From the NCBI RefSeq assembly GCF_004801315.1, contig NZ_SSNW01000004.1, positions 1 through 64,000 on the forward strand: a stretch of DNA of 64,000 nucleotides, written 5' to 3'. Positions 27,857 to 36,167 of the stretch are shown here, in pieces. Every line of letters begins with the position of its first letter. Position 1 is the first letter of the stretch. The DNA is from Deinococcus sp. Arct2-2. GTDB taxonomy: Bacteria > Deinococcota > Deinococci > Deinococcales > Deinococcaceae. A program made the position numbers and the translations under genes. The notes beneath the pieces were generated by a model. It made no database searches. It was given only the letters and a program-made list of their open reading frames with translations, and was not told the origin of the DNA.

Positions 27857-27957
27857 AGCGCCAGTCGTAGCACGGGGGCAGCGAACGTGCCTCAACTTGT
27901 CTTACTGACTGTTCAGTAAAGGGGTCAGCAGCAGCCTTCTCTCTACCTTTTTCAGCT

Positions 27958-29850
27958 TCAATCCCGCTTTCCGAACCAGTCCCGCACATTGTCGGGAATA
28001 GTTTTTACAGTCAGATTCTTCGGCCTGCCGTGCTGTTCAACGTACTGCTCTACCAGAAGTGGTTGCCAACTGTACACCACGACTGGGCCGTCATCGGCGG
28101 CAGCGAGGCGCTGGATTTCTGCCAAGCTCTCGCCGTCAATTTCGGTGAGGTACAGCAGCAACAAGGCGTCGGTTTGGAGGCACTGAACAGGGCGGTGTTC
28201 TAGAAACCGTTCCAGCGTGTGGGTGTGAATCAGTTGCAGCGCCCCCCACACCTGCGAATGCTGAATCTCTTGCGGCGCTTGATCGTTGGGAATTTGCCGA
28301 GTCTTCAGGTAAGCGAAGTCTCCGCCCAGCCCCTCTACCGCCACATTTCCACTGCGGCCCCGATAGGTGTAGCCCGCAATGGCCCGCTGAAGCCGTTCAC
28401 GGGTCACGTCGCGGCAGATATTTTTAAGTGGTGTTTTTGGGGTGGCTTCGGTAGAGGAAACCAGAATAAAGCGCCGATCCGACAGTTCATCTGCGGCGTT
28501 GAGGCTCAGGACGGCGTGCCCGGTCGTGCCGCTTCCCGCAAAAAAATCGAGCACGATGTCGTCTGGCCCGGTGGCCTGAGCCACCAGCGTTTGCAGCAGC
28601 GACAGCGGTTTGGGGTAGCTAAATTCCAGCGTGGTGTTCTGAAACATCTGCCCCAAGAGGGTGCCGCCGTCTGCATTCAGGCCAGTGCGTGACACCGTGA
28701 CGTGTTCCTCGTCTCCTTTGTCCACTTTGTCCTTCAGGCCGCTGAGCCAAGTGGAAATGGGTTTGCTGGTGGTCTTCACTTCCGAGCGAAAGCGTTTGTA
28801 GCCGGGTGTGCCGAACCCCAAGCGCTTGCCTATATAGAAGCTCAGGTAGCGTTCCTCTTCTTCTGGCGTCTCGAACAACCCCAGTTGCAGGTAGCGGGGC
28901 GCAGTGCCCGCCTGAACCGCTTCCCGCAAGGCCTCTAAGGTGGCGTACACGACGGGATCGTCTTTTTTCGGAAACACCACCCGCCCCTCGGCCAGCAGGT
29001 CTTCCATCGTGCCGCGCCGCAGTTTTTGGCCCTCCTTCATGGTGCCCGCAGAGGCGAAGGCCCACACCCGCTTAGGGTTGGGGGGATACCAGATGTCTTC
29101 TGCGGCGTGGTACACGGGGTAAAAGCCGTTGGGCCGCGCCCGCAGCGTGTGCGGCTTGCTCAGGTCGCCGCGTTTCCACGGGTCTGGATTGCCCGGATCG
29201 AAGTCCTTGTAGTCGGCCAACGCTTTGTCCGTTCCGGCAAACGAAAACCCCGGCAGGGCGTAGCACAGCACATATTCGTGATCCACACTGACAAAAGTGT
29301 CGGGCACGTCGTTGCTTCCGCTGCGGCGACGCCAAACAAAGGTGCCGACCTTGCCACCCGGAAACAACTGATCCAGCAGCAGCGTGAGGGGAGCCACCGC
29401 GTTGTCGTCTATAGACACGAGCAACACGCCGTCAGGGGTCATCAGTTCTTTGGCAAGTTGAAGGCGGCGGAACATGAACTCCAGCCACGTCGAATGCCGA
29501 AACCTGTCCTCTTTGTCGTTGTAGCGGTCGTTGTAAACAAACTCTTGGCCCCCAGTGTTATACGGCGGGTCAATGTAAATGCACTTGATGTGGCCCCGGT
29601 GGGTCAGGTTCAGGGAGCGGAGGGCGTCAAAGTTGTCGCCTTCGATGATCAGGTTGCGGTAGGCACCGTCACCCACGCTCAGGCTTTCGTCCAGATCGAG
29701 GGCCACGACATCGGCGCTCAAAGCCTGTTCGTGTTCGGCAGCGTCCCGTTCCCACACCAAGCCAAAATGACGCTCTGTGTCGCGCTGAACCAATAAGGCC
29801 ACAAGGTCTTCGCGGGTCAGGTGATCGTACTTGGTATGAAGGGTAGTCAT
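27958..29850 (-). CDS. site-specific DNA adenine methyltransferase, beta class (type III Mod-like)
   Basis: 630 residues. Motif IV DPPY (94-97, with NTGG after it) precedes motif I FAGSGT (about 437-442), the order of beta-class N6-adenine methyltransferases such as type III Mod subunits. Between them lies a long variable target-recognition region (about 165-400). PDGVLLVSIDDN and STWLEFMFRRL are typical family blocks. The start overlaps the stop of the RHH gene by 4 nt. No Res helicase subunit is nearby, so it is either a type II-like pair with the downstream small nuclease or an orphan methylase. Confidence 0.9.
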   Translation of the reverse strand: MTTLHTKYDHLTREDLVALLVQRDTERHFGLVWERDAAEHEQALSADVVALDLDESLSVGDGAYRNLIIEGDNFDALRSLNLTHRGHIKCIYIDPPYNTGGQEFVYNDRYNDKEDRFRHSTWLEFMFRRLQLAKELMTPDGVLLVSIDDNAVAPLTLLLDQLFPGGKVGTFVWRRRSGSNDVPDTFVSVDHEYVLCYALPGFSFAGTDKALADYKDFDPGNPDPWKRGDLSKPHTLRARPNGFYPVYHAAEDIWYPPNPKRVWAFASAGTMKEGQKLRRGTMEDLLAEGRVVFPKKDDPVVYATLEALREAVQAGTAPRYLQLGLFETPEEEERYLSFYIGKRLGFGTPGYKRFRSEVKTTSKPISTWLSGLKDKVDKGDEEHVTVSRTGLNADGGTLLGQMFQNTTLEFSYPKPLSLLQTLVAQATGPDDIVLDFFAGSGTTGHAVLSLNAADELSDRRFILVSSTEATPKTPLKNICRDVTRERLQRAIAGYTYRGRSGNVAVEGLGGDFAYLKTRQIPNDQAPQEIQHSQVWGALQLIHTHTLERFLEHRPVQCLQTDALLLLYLTEIDGESLAEIQRLAAADDGPVVVYSWQPLLVEQYVEQHGRPKNLTVKTIPDNVRDWFGKRD

Positions 29851-30113
29851 TCGGCGTCCTGCTCAGCCTTCGTGCGCGGGGTGTGTGCTGCTGAAGCCTT
29901 CTTCCGGCCAACTTTGGCGGCAAGCTCTAGTGTTCCCCCTCCACCGATTTGCCTCAAGGCCAGTTGCCGCAGCCACGCAGAAAGGCTGAGGTGCTGCTGC
30001 TGCGCCACCCGCTGAAGCTGCTCTTTCTGCGCTGGAGACACCCGCAACCGAATCGTCTGACTTTTCTTCTGCTGGTCGTCTTCAGGCGGTACAGTTTCGG
30101 GCGGTACACTCAC
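29847..30113 (-). CDS. small ribbon-helix-helix-like DNA-binding protein
   Basis: 88 residues. The segment SQTIRLRVSPAQKEQLQRVAQQQHLSLSAWLRQLALRQ (about 18-55) fits an Arc/CopG or MobC-like ribbon-helix-helix: a polar beta strand, then two helices. The tail is basic and Ala-rich. It opens the operon with the methyltransferase and overlaps it by 4 nt, so it may autoregulate the unit as a control protein. The start is GTG 30113, six nt after a TAGGTT -10 box, giving a leaderless GTG-start transcript. Confidence 0.7.
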   Translation of the reverse strand: MSVPPETVPPEDDQQKKSQTIRLRVSPAQKEQLQRVAQQQHLSLSAWLRQLALRQIGGGGTLELAAKVGRKKASAAHTPRTKAEQDAE

Positions 30114-30119
30114 GCCGCC

Positions 30120-30125
30120 AACCTA
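30120..30125 (-). promoter_or_regulatory. -10 box of the RHH-methyltransferase operon
   Basis: TAGGTT on the minus strand, six nt before GTG 30113. Confidence 0.5.
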
Positions 30126-30243
30126 CCACGCCCGATAAAACATCAGGCAGTTTTGTGGGTTATTTGTAGCTACATCGTGGGTAAAAACGAGGGACGTGTC
30201 ACTCTTAGTAGAAGTGCTGTTTAACCCAAAGAATATTGGCGGG

Positions 30244-30786
30244 CTACTCAGCCGGAGCGGGTCTGGCCTCGCGGTGATCCAGCCACGAAATATCCACCTT
30301 CCATGCTCTGGCGCTGCGCTGTTCCCATACGCGGAAGGCGTCCTGCACGTACTCATGGACTTCTCGGCGTGTCCAGCCGTTGACCTGCATCAGCCAGCGT
30401 CCGGCCTGTTCTTGCTCGCCCTTCACGCGGGCCAACCCGAAGTGCTTGACCCGGTGACACTCTGGACACAGCGCCGTCAAACCTGTGAGCCGTTGAATGC
30501 CCTGTGCATCGTCGTATTCCCAGAGTTCATGACATTCTACAGGCCACTGTGGGCCGCGCCCGCCGCAAATTTCGCAGCGGTGGCCTGCATTCCGGTAACA
30601 GGCATGGCGCAGGCTGTCCCACGCCGCCTTGCTGACTTCAGAACGGACATTGGTGTACCAACTGCTTGACGGAACCAGTTCTATGCTGAGGCGTGGCGGG
30701 GGCGTCCGGACTCTCTCACCGTTTCCCTCATTTGCTTGTTGCACGCCGTCAGGGATATTGAATTCGCCAAATCTTGCCCTCGCCAT
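30244..30786 (-). CDS. HNH endonuclease
   Basis: Up to 180 residues. The HNH core CEICGGRGP...VECHELWEYDD...LTALCPECHRVKHFG carries two Cys pairs for structural zinc and the HE/H catalytic residues of the beta-beta-alpha metal finger. The C-terminal part (TRREVHEYVQDAFRVWEQRSA) is helical. The first ATG overlaps the end of the upstream gene by 38 nt and has no ribosome site. A GTG at 30744 is an alternative that would avoid the overlap. It lies between the RM-like genes and a sugar dehydrogenase gene and may be a solitary restriction-type nuclease. Substrate is unknown. Confidence 0.75.
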   Translation of the reverse strand: MARARFGEFNIPDGVQQANEGNGERVRTPPPRLSIELVPSSSWYTNVRSEVSKAAWDSLRHACYRNAGHRCEICGGRGPQWPVECHELWEYDDAQGIQRLTGLTALCPECHRVKHFGLARVKGEQEQAGRWLMQVNGWTRREVHEYVQDAFRVWEQRSARAWKVDISWLDHREARPAPAE

Positions 30787-31843
30787 CGTCGGTCAGGAGA
30801 AGGCTGCCATCGGACGCCGTGACCAAATCTACGGGCCGTCCCACCACATTCTGACCCGACAGGAATCCGGTCAGAAAATCTGTGGTTTTGCCCGACTTGG
30901 GGTCAACCATAATGACCTTGTAGCCGCTTTTTTGCGAGCGGTTCCAACTGCCGTGCAGCGCCACGAACATCTGGTTCTGGTACAGGGCGGGAAAGGTTTT
31001 GCCCGTATAGAACGCAAGGCCCAGAGGCGCGGCGTGTGCGGTGGTCAGCGAGAAGGCGGGAGTGGCCGTTTTGCAGGTGTCGGCAGTTTTGCGCCCAAAA
31101 TCCTTGTCCCACACTTGCGGCTTCCCGGCCTGCGTGGTGTAGCAATACGGCCAGCCGAAAAATGCGCCCGCCTTCAGTTTGTACAGGCCTTCGGGCGGAA
31201 TGTCGTCGCCCAGTTGGTCGCGCCCGTTGTTGGTGGCGTACAGCGTCCCGTCATTCCATTCGAGTCCTACCGCATTTCGCAGGCCCGACGCGAAGATTTT
31301 GCCGTTTTTCCCATCGGCGTCGTAGACCCACACGGCGGCGCGGCGGGGGTCGCTTTCCTCGCACACGTTGCAACTGCTGCCCGCCGCCACGTACATTTTG
31401 CCGTCCGGCCCAAATTCTACGGTGCGCGTAGAGTGCCCGCCTCCGCTGGGTAAGTCCACCAGTTTTTGCGCCGCGCCACTGGCCTTCACGTCGCCCGTCA
31501 TGTACTGAAATCTGACCACGCTATCGGTGTTGGCGACATACAGGAACCCGCCATGAAACGCCAATCCGTGTGGGCGGTTCAGGCCGGATGCGAATACGGT
31601 TTTGCCATCGGCCTTGCCGTCGCGGTTGGCATCGGCCAGCACGGTTACGGTGCCCGCCCCCTGATCCGAAACAAAGACATCGCCGTTGGGAGCCACCGCC
31701 ATAAAACGTGGCTGTTTAAAACCCTCGGCAAACAGGCTGACCCGGAAGCCGTCCGGCACCTTGAAGGGCGATGGAGCAGCAGTTTGGGCGCAGGCCGAAG
31801 CCGCCAGCGCGAGTGCGCCGAATAAACACAGATTGCGAACCAT
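30749..31843 (-). CDS. secreted PQQ-type sorbosone/glucose dehydrogenase-like beta-propeller
   Basis: 364 residues from ATG 31843, where a signal peptide (MVRNLCLFGALALAASACAQ) begins with a possible lipobox (AASAC). The mature part is a six-bladed propeller of the GSDH/sorbosone dehydrogenase type: GFRVSLFAEGFKQPRFMAVAPNGDVFVSDQ, GLNRPHGLAFHGGFLYVAN, GGGHSTRTVEFGPDGKMYVAAGSSCNVC, GLRNAVGLEW and GWPYCY. It probably oxidises sugars or aldehydes outside the membrane with a quinone cofactor, but some relatives lack activity. Its 3' end overlaps the HNH gene. Confidence 0.82.
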   Translation of the reverse strand: MVRNLCLFGALALAASACAQTAAPSPFKVPDGFRVSLFAEGFKQPRFMAVAPNGDVFVSDQGAGTVTVLADANRDGKADGKTVFASGLNRPHGLAFHGGFLYVANTDSVVRFQYMTGDVKASGAAQKLVDLPSGGGHSTRTVEFGPDGKMYVAAGSSCNVCEESDPRRAAVWVYDADGKNGKIFASGLRNAVGLEWNDGTLYATNNGRDQLGDDIPPEGLYKLKAGAFFGWPYCYTTQAGKPQVWDKDFGRKTADTCKTATPAFSLTTAHAAPLGLAFYTGKTFPALYQNQMFVALHGSWNRSQKSGYKVIMVDPKSGKTTDFLTGFLSGQNVVGRPVDLVTASDGSLLLTDDGEGKIWRIQYP

Positions 31844-31925
31844 ATGCCCCGAGTAGAGCAAAGCCGGGTGAGAGGCGGCGGGGAGCCAGATAAACGGGGG
31901 TTGACGGAGGGGAGGGGCCTCGGGC

Positions 31926-33425
31926 TTACGTCAAGTCACGCGGTCTGTACGTCACGGCTTCGGCCAAGTGCGATTCGCGGATGTCACCGCCGCCTGCCAA
32001 ATCGGCTACCGTGCGGGCCACGCGCAAGATTCGGTCAAAGCCGCGCCCAGTGAGGCCCAACTGCCGCGCCGCTGCCCGCAGGAAGGCGTCCGGGCCGGGA
32101 TTCAGCGGCGCGTGTTTGCGGAGGTGCTGGCCTGCGAGGTCGGTATTTCGCCCACCCTGCCGCTCCAGCATCAAGTCACGGGCGGCGGTAATTCGGGCGC
32201 GAACGGGGGCGCTTCCTTCCGGCTCTGGCGCACGCGTCAGCTCATCAATAGTCAATCGGGGAACCCTGACCACCAAATCTATGCGGTCTAGCAGTGGCCC
32301 GCTGAGGCGTGCGGCGTAGCGGGTGCGCTGGAGGGGCGTACAGGTGCAGGTTTTCTCGGGATCGCCAAAATGCCCGCAGGGACACGGATTCATGGCGGCC
32401 AACAACTGAAAGCGGGCCGGATATTCCACCGTTGCCCGCGCCCGGCTGATGGTGACGGTGCCGTCTTCCAGCGGTTGCCGCAGCGTTTCCAGCGCCTTGC
32501 GGCTGAATTCGGGAAATTCGTCGAGAAATAAAACGCCCCGGTGGGCCAGCGACACTTCCCCCGGACGCGGCACACTGCCCCCGCCGATGAGTCCGGCATC
32601 CGAAACGGTGTGGTGCGGCGTGCGGTAAGGAGCCGCCAAAGTGAGCGTGCCCCGCGCCGTGAGCAGGCCCGCCGCCGAATGGATGCGCGTCACTTCCAGC
32701 GCTTCAGCCCGTGTGAGCGGCGGCAACAAGCCCGGAGCGCGGCGGGCCAGCATGGTTTTGCCGCTGCCCGGAGAACCGATCATCAGGAGGTTGTGGCCGC
32801 CCGCCAGCGCGATTTCTAGGGCGCGGCGGGCCGAACTCTGGCCCTTCAGGTCGGCCAAATCGGGGTGCAGGTCGCTTGGGGCGTCGGGCAGGGGCGGGTC
32901 GGTGGCGCTGAGCAGGACTTGGCCGCTCAGGTGGCGCACGGCTTCCAGCAAAGTGGCGGCTCCGAACACGGTCACGCCGTCGATCAGGGCGGCTTCGCGG
33001 GCGTTTCCGGCGGGTAGTAGGGCAGGCAGGCCCAAACTGGAGGCCAACAGCGCCAGATTCACTGACCCCGCAATGGGCCGCAAGGTGCCGTCCAGCGCCA
33101 GTTCGCCCGCCACCAACGTGCCTTCCAGCGCCGACGCGGGCAAGAGTTCCTGCGCCGCCAGTAGCCCTAATGCGATGGGCAAGTCGTACAGCGGGCCTTC
33201 TTTTCGCAGGTCGGCGGGGGCCAGATTGACCGTAATCCTCGCCGCCGGGAAAGGCAAGCCCGCGTTCCGAATCGCCGCCCGCACCCGTTCCCGCGCCTCG
33301 CTCACCGATTGATCGGGCAGGCCCACCACATTGAAGGCGGGCAGACCGGGGCTGACATCCACTTCGACTTCGACTGGCACAGCGTCCACACCGATCAGGG
33401 CCACACTCCGCGCCCGCGCCAGCAT
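31926..33425 (-). CDS. comM: ComM/YifB-type magnesium-chelatase-like AAA+ ATPase
   Basis: 499 residues. An N-terminal ChlI-like domain ([36 protein letters not shown]) precedes the AAA+ module with Walker A GSPGSGKT, Walker [11 protein letters not shown], sensor AMNPCPCG and a zinc-like CPCG...CTCT segment. The C-terminal ATPase domain contains [12 protein letters not shown]. ComM is a hexameric helicase that promotes branch migration during integration of donor DNA in natural transformation, which fits the pilus/secretin genes in the same window. Single-gene unit. Confidence 0.93.
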   Translation of the reverse strand: MLARARSVALIGVDAVPVEVEVDVSPGLPAFNVVGLPDQSVSEARERVRAAIRNAGLPFPAARITVNLAPADLRKEGPLYDLPIALGLLAAQELLPASALEGTLVAGELALDGTLRPIAGSVNLALLASSLGLPALLPAGNAREAALIDGVTVFGAATLLEAVRHLSGQVLLSATDPPLPDAPSDLHPDLADLKGQSSARRALEIALAGGHNLLMIGSPGSGKTMLARRAPGLLPPLTRAEALEVTRIHSAAGLLTARGTLTLAAPYRTPHHTVSDAGLIGGGSVPRPGEVSLAHRGVLFLDEFPEFSRKALETLRQPLEDGTVTISRARATVEYPARFQLLAAMNPCPCGHFGDPEKTCTCTPLQRTRYAARLSGPLLDRIDLVVRVPRLTIDELTRAPEPEGSAPVRARITAARDLMLERQGGRNTDLAGQHLRKHAPLNPGPDAFLRAAARQLGLTGRGFDRILRVARTVADLAGGGDIRESHLAEAVTYRPRDLT

Positions 33426-33562
33426 CAGCCGCGCCTAGAGATGGGGGCGGCAAGCAGAACATGGTGCGGGAATGTCACACCCGTCAGTTTAGTGCCAGAA
33501 TGAGAAAAAGATCACACGCTGTATATGGGGCCGTTTGGGGGTGTCCTGAGCTTGAGTAGGTT

Positions 33563-34081
33563 CTAGCTGCCTTGCTTCTGGCCCGATGCGCGGATGTACC
33601 AGTGTGCCACCGCCCGCATCACCGCTTTATCCTCAGCGTCCTTCACGGTCACGTTGACAGTTAATCGGGCCTTCCCGTGTTCGGCGAACTCGGCGTAGGC
33701 GGCGGGTAAGGTGGCCGGATCAATCTGGCCCTGCGCCGTGATGTCGCCCTGAGCGCGGGCCACATAATGGGTTTCCAGCTTTTCTATCAGCGGTACGGCC
33801 TGAGCCAGTTGCGCGGCGAAGGCTCCGGCAAAGGCGGCCCCGCTCACGGCTTCGGCCAGCAAAAACTGCGCCCCAGCGTGAATCGTGCCCAAGTGGTTGC
33901 GAAACGGCGCGGTATCGGCGCACGCCCCCTCGGCCCAGCCCACACCCACATCGGTAATCTGCACGCCCACCGTCGCATTCATAGGAATGGCGTGCAGCGC
34001 GGCTTTTACGGCTTTCACGGCAAAACCGGGCAGGGCAGGACGGGCGGCGGCAGGGTCAGGAGCAAGGTCAGGCTGTGTCAT
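33563..34081 (-). CDS. hotdog-fold thioesterase-like protein (DUF4442 type)
   Basis: 172 residues from ATG 34081, with a GGAGGT ribosome site seven nt upstream. The frame extends further upstream but without such a signal. The hotdog signature is HLGTIHAGAQFLLAEAVSGAAFAGAF, followed by a beta-rich part with ETHYVARAQGDITAQGQ and VNVTVKDAEDKAVMRAVAHWYIR. These proteins usually hydrolyse acyl-CoA or bind acyl chains. No membrane segment is seen. Substrate cannot be inferred. Confidence 0.8.
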   Translation of the reverse strand: MTQPDLAPDPAAARPALPGFAVKAVKAALHAIPMNATVGVQITDVGVGWAEGACADTAPFRNHLGTIHAGAQFLLAEAVSGAAFAGAFAAQLAQAVPLIEKLETHYVARAQGDITAQGQIDPATLPAAYAEFAEHGKARLTVNVTVKDAEDKAVMRAVAHWYIRASGQKQGS

Positions 34082-34143
34082 GGGGGAACCTCCGGGGGAC
34101 AAGCTGGAAAATTTGAACTGAGTATAAGGGCAGAACGTGGAGT

Positions 34144-34177
34144 GTGGATCGTGGAAACAGCCCAAACCACGATCCAC
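34144..34177. repeat. small palindromic repeat
   Basis: Perfect 11-bp stem GTGGATCGTGG/CCACGATCCAC around a loop AAACAGCCCAAA. It lies just beyond the 3' end of the DUF402 gene. The same unit recurs at 36.1 kb in the opposite orientation. Confidence 0.7.
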
Positions 34178-34194
34178 GTTCTACGATCCTTCCT

Positions 34195-34755
34195 TCAGGT
34201 ATACGGGTCTTCCAAATACCGCCGCAGCACCCCCAGTGGCGCATACGTTCCAGCGTGCAGTTCGGCTTCTACGGCCCGCGCCTGTGCCCACGTCGTTTGC
34301 GCTAGTTCGGGTGTCACTAACCCCGCCGCTACCGCTTCCTCCAATTCCTCGGCGTCGATGATGTTCGTGTGGGCCACACCCCAGCCGCCTGCTTGGGGTT
34401 CCGCGATCACATCCAGATACAGGTCGTCGTGCCAAGGCAGGCCGTCTTCGCCCACGCCCTCGCCCGTGTGGATGTCCACATAAAACTGCACGGGCCGCCC
34501 GCGTTCGTCCAGTTGTACCGTCAAGGCGCTGCTCATCACACCTTCGCCTGTTCCAGTGGGGTGGGCACGCACCCAGCGAAAGCCGTTATCAAGGACACGC
34601 ACGATGCCCTCCCCGGCGGGGCGCGGCACATCCAGCGGCCTGATGACCGTGTGGGCCGTGAAATCCAGAATTATGTAGCCCGGAATGGCGGTCTGGGTCT
34701 GCGTATGGGCGGTCACGCGTGCCCACGGGCGGAGGTCAAAAATCTTGCGTTTCAT
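34195..34755 (-). CDS. DUF402 family protein
   Basis: 186 residues. The conserved DUF402 core is visible as YVDIHTGEGVGEDGLPWHDDLYLDVI (metal-binding acidic cluster), preceded by RWVRAHPTGTG and followed by a DAEELEEAVAAGLVTPELA helix. Members include nucleoside phosphatases and FomD, which hydrolyse nucleotide-phosphoester bonds with divalent metals. The start ATG lies six nt after a TACGCT -10 box. Single-gene unit. Confidence 0.85.
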   Translation of the reverse strand: MKRKIFDLRPWARVTAHTQTQTAIPGYIILDFTAHTVIRPLDVPRPAGEGIVRVLDNGFRWVRAHPTGTGEGVMSSALTVQLDERGRPVQFYVDIHTGEGVGEDGLPWHDDLYLDVIAEPQAGGWGVAHTNIIDAEELEEAVAAGLVTPELAQTTWAQARAVEAELHAGTYAPLGVLRRYLEDPYT

Positions 34756-34761
34756 GCCGTT

Positions 34762-34767
34762 AGCGTA
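34762..34767 (-). promoter_or_regulatory. -10 box of the leaderless DUF402 promoter
   Basis: TACGCT on the minus strand, six nt before ATG 34755. Confidence 0.5.
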
Positions 34768-34911
34768 AGCCCGCTACCATAAGGGCGTGATACGAACTTG
34801 CTCTGATTCCCGAACATCCGCAAAGGCACCGGATGTTCGTCCATCTCCGCCAGCCCGTATTCCTTGCTACTCGTTCCACTTGGATTCGTCTTCGACTCAT
34901 CGCAATTTAGT

Positions 34912-35316
34912 ATGAATGGACGAACGCGGAGCCTGCGCCTGTGGCTGAGTTTGCTGGGCATGCTGGCCTTGTTGGGCGGTCTGAGTGTCTGGGGCAGCGT
35001 ACAGCAATCGCGTGCAGCACAGCAGCAAGCCACGCAGCAAGAAAAGCAGCGCAAGGCAGATGCCGAACGCTACCACCAGTCCGATCCGGTACGGTTTCAG
35101 GAATACGTGCGGCAGGTGGGCATCGCCGCCGATGTGCTGGGTCAAGACGAGCGCGACGCTTCCGGCCCCTGCCTTAGCGTCAGCGGGTTTGAAAGTGGCG
35201 TAGGCGATCCGCCGCCTGAAACGGCAGAGTGCGTGATTCGGGACACAGGAACAGAGCCGCCCACCGTGTTGCTGAGGCTGAAGGATGGGCGGAAGTTTGG
35301 GTGGCCTGCGGAGTAG
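34912..35316 (+). CDS. hypothetical single-pass membrane protein
   Basis: 134 residues from ATG 34912, where a basic N terminus (MNGRTRSLRLWL) leads directly into a membrane helix (about residues 8-28). A Gln/Lys/Ala-rich coiled-coil segment (about 30-55) and a small extracytoplasmic domain with two Cys (GPCLSVSG and AECVIRD) follow; the Cys could form a disulfide. The upstream extension to 34864 lacks a start signal. I recognise no family. Confidence 0.6.
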   Translation: MNGRTRSLRLWLSLLGMLALLGGLSVWGSVQQSRAAQQQATQQEKQRKADAERYHQSDPVRFQEYVRQVGIAADVLGQDERDASGPCLSVSGFESGVGDPPPETAECVIRDTGTEPPTVLLRLKDGRKFGWPAE

Positions 35317-35340
35317 GGGGAGGGTAGTTAGGAAAGCAGT

Positions 35341-35486
35341 CGCGTTGCTCACTCACCCCCCAGTTGCTTCGCAACGGCCCCCCCCTCAAGAGGGGCTGAG
35401 AAAGATAGAAGCGGAGGCAGCGGCTTTTAGCTCCTCACCCTTGAGGGGGGAGGCTGGGAGGGGGTGAATGAGCAAAGCGATTGCCC
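35341..35486. repeat. intergenic repeat, CTCACCC family, two inverted halves
   Basis: GCGTTGCTCACTCACCCCCC... and ...GGGAGGGGGTGAATGAGCAAAGCGATTGCCC form the outer arms, with CCCTCAAGAGGGG units inside. The right arm overlaps the 3' end of purN and supplies its last codons. Confidence 0.6.
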
Positions 35487-36067
35487 TTGCCCACGTCTTG
35501 CAACGTCCTAAGTGCCTCCAGCATCAAGTCGCCCTCGGTGGCCTGCACACGGGCTTTCAGGCTCTCCAGCGTGTCTCCGGGCAGCACGGACACCCGCGAC
35601 TGCGCCAATACCGGGCCTTCGTCTATGCCCTGCGTCACCAGATGCACCGTCGCGCCGCTTTCCGTGTCGCCCGCCGCAAGCACCGCCTCATGCACCCGGT
35701 CTCCGTACATGCCGCGCCCGCCGTGCCGGGGCAAGAGGCTGGGATGCACGTTGACCACGCGCCCCGCAAATTGCCCCAGCACACGCGGCCCCAACTCGCG
35801 CATATAGCCGCTGAGCACGAGCGTATCGGCCCCCGATTCCAGCAAAAATTCCAGAATGGCGGCGTCCAGCGCGTCGGCGTCTGGAATGCGGGCCGAACTG
35901 AGATGCGCCCACTTTAGGCCCGCTTGTTGCGCCCACAGCAGCGCGGGAGAACGGCTGTTGTTGGAGGCGAGCGCAACGGGAATGCCGTTCAGCACACCGG
36001 AAGCGCAAGCCGAAGCGATATGCCGGGCGGCGCTTCCTCCGTGTGAGGCGAGGAAAGCCAACTTCAT
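35435..36067 (-). CDS. purN: phosphoribosylglycinamide formyltransferase
   Basis: Third step of purine synthesis: formyl transfer from 10-formyl-THF to GAR. 210 residues. The nucleotide-site start [25 protein letters not shown], the catalytic Asn/His region [27 protein letters not shown] and the [23 protein letters not shown] block are all present. The last dozen residues ([13 protein letters not shown]) are encoded by the flanking repeat, so repeat insertion has rewritten the C terminus. No other pur gene is adjacent. Confidence 0.92.
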   Translation of the reverse strand: MKLAFLASHGGSAARHIASACASGVLNGIPVALASNNSRSPALLWAQQAGLKWAHLSSARIPDADALDAAILEFLLESGADTLVLSGYMRELGPRVLGQFAGRVVNVHPSLLPRHGGRGMYGDRVHEAVLAAGDTESGATVHLVTQGIDEGPVLAQSRVSVLPGDTLESLKARVQATEGDLMLEALRTLQDVGKGNRFAHSPPPSLPPQG

Positions 36068-36091
36068 AGGTGCTGTACGCGGTCAGGAGAG

Positions 36092-36133
36092 TGTGGATCG
36101 TAGATCGTGGTTTGGGCTGTTTCCACGATCCAC
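36092..36133. repeat. small palindromic repeat, inverted copy
   Basis: GATCGTGG/CCACGATC stem with loop TTTGGGCTGTTT, the exact reverse complement of the loop at 34155-34166. It again lies just downstream of a minus-strand gene. Confidence 0.65.
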
Positions 36134-36167
36134 GTTCCACGTTCGGCCAGTCTCGCTGCTCTCAAGT

